Shown here: positions 40,751 to 41,588 of the stretch, piece by piece | Numbering within the stretch: position 1 is the stretch's first letter | Layout of the letters: each line of letters starts with the position of its first letter | Origin: Flavobacterium panacis | GTDB taxonomy: Bacteria > Bacteroidota > Bacteroidia > Flavobacteriales > Flavobacteriaceae | Reading direction: 5' to 3' | Assembly (NCBI RefSeq): GCF_024649945.1 | Contig: NZ_JANKMS010000020.1 | Location: 1-41,588, forward strand | DNA length: 41,588 nucleotides | Translations under genes and position numbers: made by a program | The notes under the pieces: generated by a model | Told to the model about the DNA's origin: nothing | Databases searched by the model: none | What the model saw: only the letters and a program-made list of their open reading frames with translations

Positions 40751-41194
40751 TTATTTAGTTTCTGCAACTTTGCCACAGGTAAGCATTGATGAGCCATAAT
40801 AAGGATTTTTAATATCTTTCTCTTTGCTCAACCAATATGCTTTTTTCATAGGACAATACTGATAATAAACAGGTTGAATTACTTTATCAGACGACTTTAC
40901 CAGTTTCCACATTATAGTAGAAACATCGTTAAAAGCTGCTCTTTGCTTTTCAATATTGTTTCCAGCCTTGTTTAATTTTTCTGTCGCTTTTAACAGATCA
41001 GTTTTCTGTGAAAAATTATCTTCACCTTTTACTGCATCGTTGAAAACCGAAATTGCGGTGCTCGCTGCTTTGCTATCACTACTTACTAAAGCGTTTTTTA
41101 CACTGATGTAACTGTTTAACAGATTGTTTGTGTTTTGTGCAAAGGCAGAAAATCCAAACAACATTACGGTTATTGCTATTATTAACTTTTTCAT
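40751..41194 (-). CDS. DUF3347 domain protein (secreted)
   Basis: The 147-residue secreted protein has a signal peptide (cleaved after ...GFSAFA, residue 19). Its helical DUF3347 domain ends in YYQYCPMKKAYWLSK and MLTCGKV, two Cys-containing motifs that probably bind Cu. DUF3347 is found as a fused domain or separate partner of copper efflux and resistance proteins (CusB-like) in Bacteroidota. It lies 40 bp after HMA protein 2 and ahead of the multicopper oxidase, so the three genes form one operon driven from the copper box at 41520. A hairpin sits between this gene and the oxidase. Confidence 0.88.
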   Translation of the reverse strand: MKKLIIAITVMLFGFSAFAQNTNNLLNSYISVKNALVSSDSKAASTAISVFNDAVKGEDNFSQKTDLLKATEKLNKAGNNIEKQRAAFNDVSTIMWKLVKSSDKVIQPVYYQYCPMKKAYWLSKEKDIKNPYYGSSMLTCGKVAETK

Positions 41195-41234
41195 TTTTTA
41201 TCTCTTTTTTATGATTAATGAATTGCTTATTATA

Positions 41235-41456
41235 TTATTGTGAAATAGGTTCGGCTTTAAACCCTTTTTTCTTAATAATTGTAACGATTTCGTCTTCGCT
41301 GATTCCTTCCGATTTAACCGTAAGGACTTTATCACTATTTGTAGTATCTACATTCCATTCGCTGATACCATTAGCGCTATCTAAATCACCCTGTACTTTA
41401 GCAACACAGTTACCACAGTTAAGGTTTGTCTTGAATTGAAGGTTTTTGCTTTCCAT
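41235..41456 (-). CDS. Heavy-metal-associated (HMA/CopZ-like) chaperone 2
   Basis: The 73-residue HMA domain starts at 41456 (MESKNLQFKTNLNC); a further 12 residues from the upstream in-frame ATG at 41492 overlap the promoter and are rejected. The metal motif is NCGNC (Cys14 and Cys17), where the paralogue at 35639 has NCGGC. The two proteins are otherwise close to identical in layout (KVLTVKSEG...IVTIIKKKGFKAEP). It starts the operon DUF3347-multicopper oxidase and probably feeds Cu(I) to them or to a pump outside the window. Confidence 0.9.
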   Translation of the reverse strand: MESKNLQFKTNLNCGNCVAKVQGDLDSANGISEWNVDTTNSDKVLTVKSEGISEDEIVTIIKKKGFKAEPISQ

Positions 41457-41489
41457 TGTTTTGAACTTTTTAATTGTATTTCTTGAGTA

Positions 41490-41555
41490 CAAAGTTCATA
41501 AGATAACAGGTAATATTGGTTGTGATATTCCTTGTTTGATTTATGACATTTACTG
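41490..41555 (-). promoter_or_regulatory. Copper-regulon promoter, copy D (HMA2 operon)
   Basis: The box spans 41520-41555. GAACTTTG (41490-41497, minus strand) follows after 22 bp. It is 34 bp before the start at 41456. Confidence 0.75.
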
Positions 41556-41588
41556 ATTATTTACCAAAAACAGTTCCACTTGTAATAT

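Larger units (their letters stand above)
34494..41588. mobile_element. End of an integrated conjugative-type element carrying copper genes
   Basis: From about 34494 to the window end all genes are on the minus strand and belong to the accessory set of Bacteroidota conjugative transposons: an RteC-domain regulator followed by heavy-metal genes. The DNA from about 35.9 to 40.7 kb is visibly richer in G+C than the chromosome to its left. Left boundary: the structured element is truncated at 34493. No integrase, relaxase or right end is within the window, so the element type and its size stay open. Confidence 0.65.

Overview
The window reads as chromosome of a Flavobacterium-like member of the Bacteroidota. 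The DNA is AT-rich and several promoters fit the Bacteroidota -7 consensus TAnnTTTG. Gene content is also typical: an ABC permease/M1 peptidase fusion, a NtrC-type regulator beside kdp, LysM-NlpC/P60 and RteC. The last ~7 kb (from about 34.49 kb) is visibly richer in G+C and looks like one end of an integrated conjugative-type element carrying copper-handling genes.

Layout. 0.2-1.2 kb: LuxA-like flavin oxidoreductase (- strand). 1.4-6.7 kb: DUF2975 membrane protein, a small Cro-type regulator, an ABC ATPase and an ABC permease fused to an M1 peptidase. 6.9-18.7 kb: a potassium locus with a sigma-54-type response regulator, a small unknown gene, a 27-codon mini-ORF, kdpF-A-B-C, a porin, a KdpD sensor domain without kinase, and a separate HAMP-PAS histidine kinase. 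18.9-19.4 kb: GNAT. 19.4-27.4 kb: a DNA-damage locus with a LexA-like XRE-S24 repressor divergent from dinB-dnaE2, then a DnaQ/GIY-YIG fusion, an AlkB-like protein and DUF1810. 27.5-34.2 kb: small membrane protein, amino acid permease, DUF5958-like protein, Tam-like methyltransferase, histidine kinase/CheY-like pair, LysM-NlpC/P60 hydrolase. 34.5-41.6 kb: island with rteC, two HMA chaperones, a heavy-metal-binding protein with a frameshifted signal peptide, an MFS transporter, a multicopper oxidase with a C-terminal barrel-like domain, and DUF3347.

Four signals are not explained by gene calls. (1) Most gene gaps between 6.6 and 24.7 kb hold a hairpin built from short degenerate 'words'; each gap has its own word but the architecture recurs. 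(2) A structured element of the form ATCCTTTT...AAAAGAT occurs twice intact and once truncated, and the truncation lies where the island begins, so it probably marks the insertion point. (3) In the island, four promoters share a 36-bp box placed exactly 22 bp from a degenerate -7 element, which defines a copper regulon probably under an activator. (4) The LexA-like/dinB intergenic region and the exonuclease promoter share the 11-mer TAGAACATTTT, a candidate SOS operator.

No tRNA, rRNA, CRISPR array or insertion sequence was recognised.
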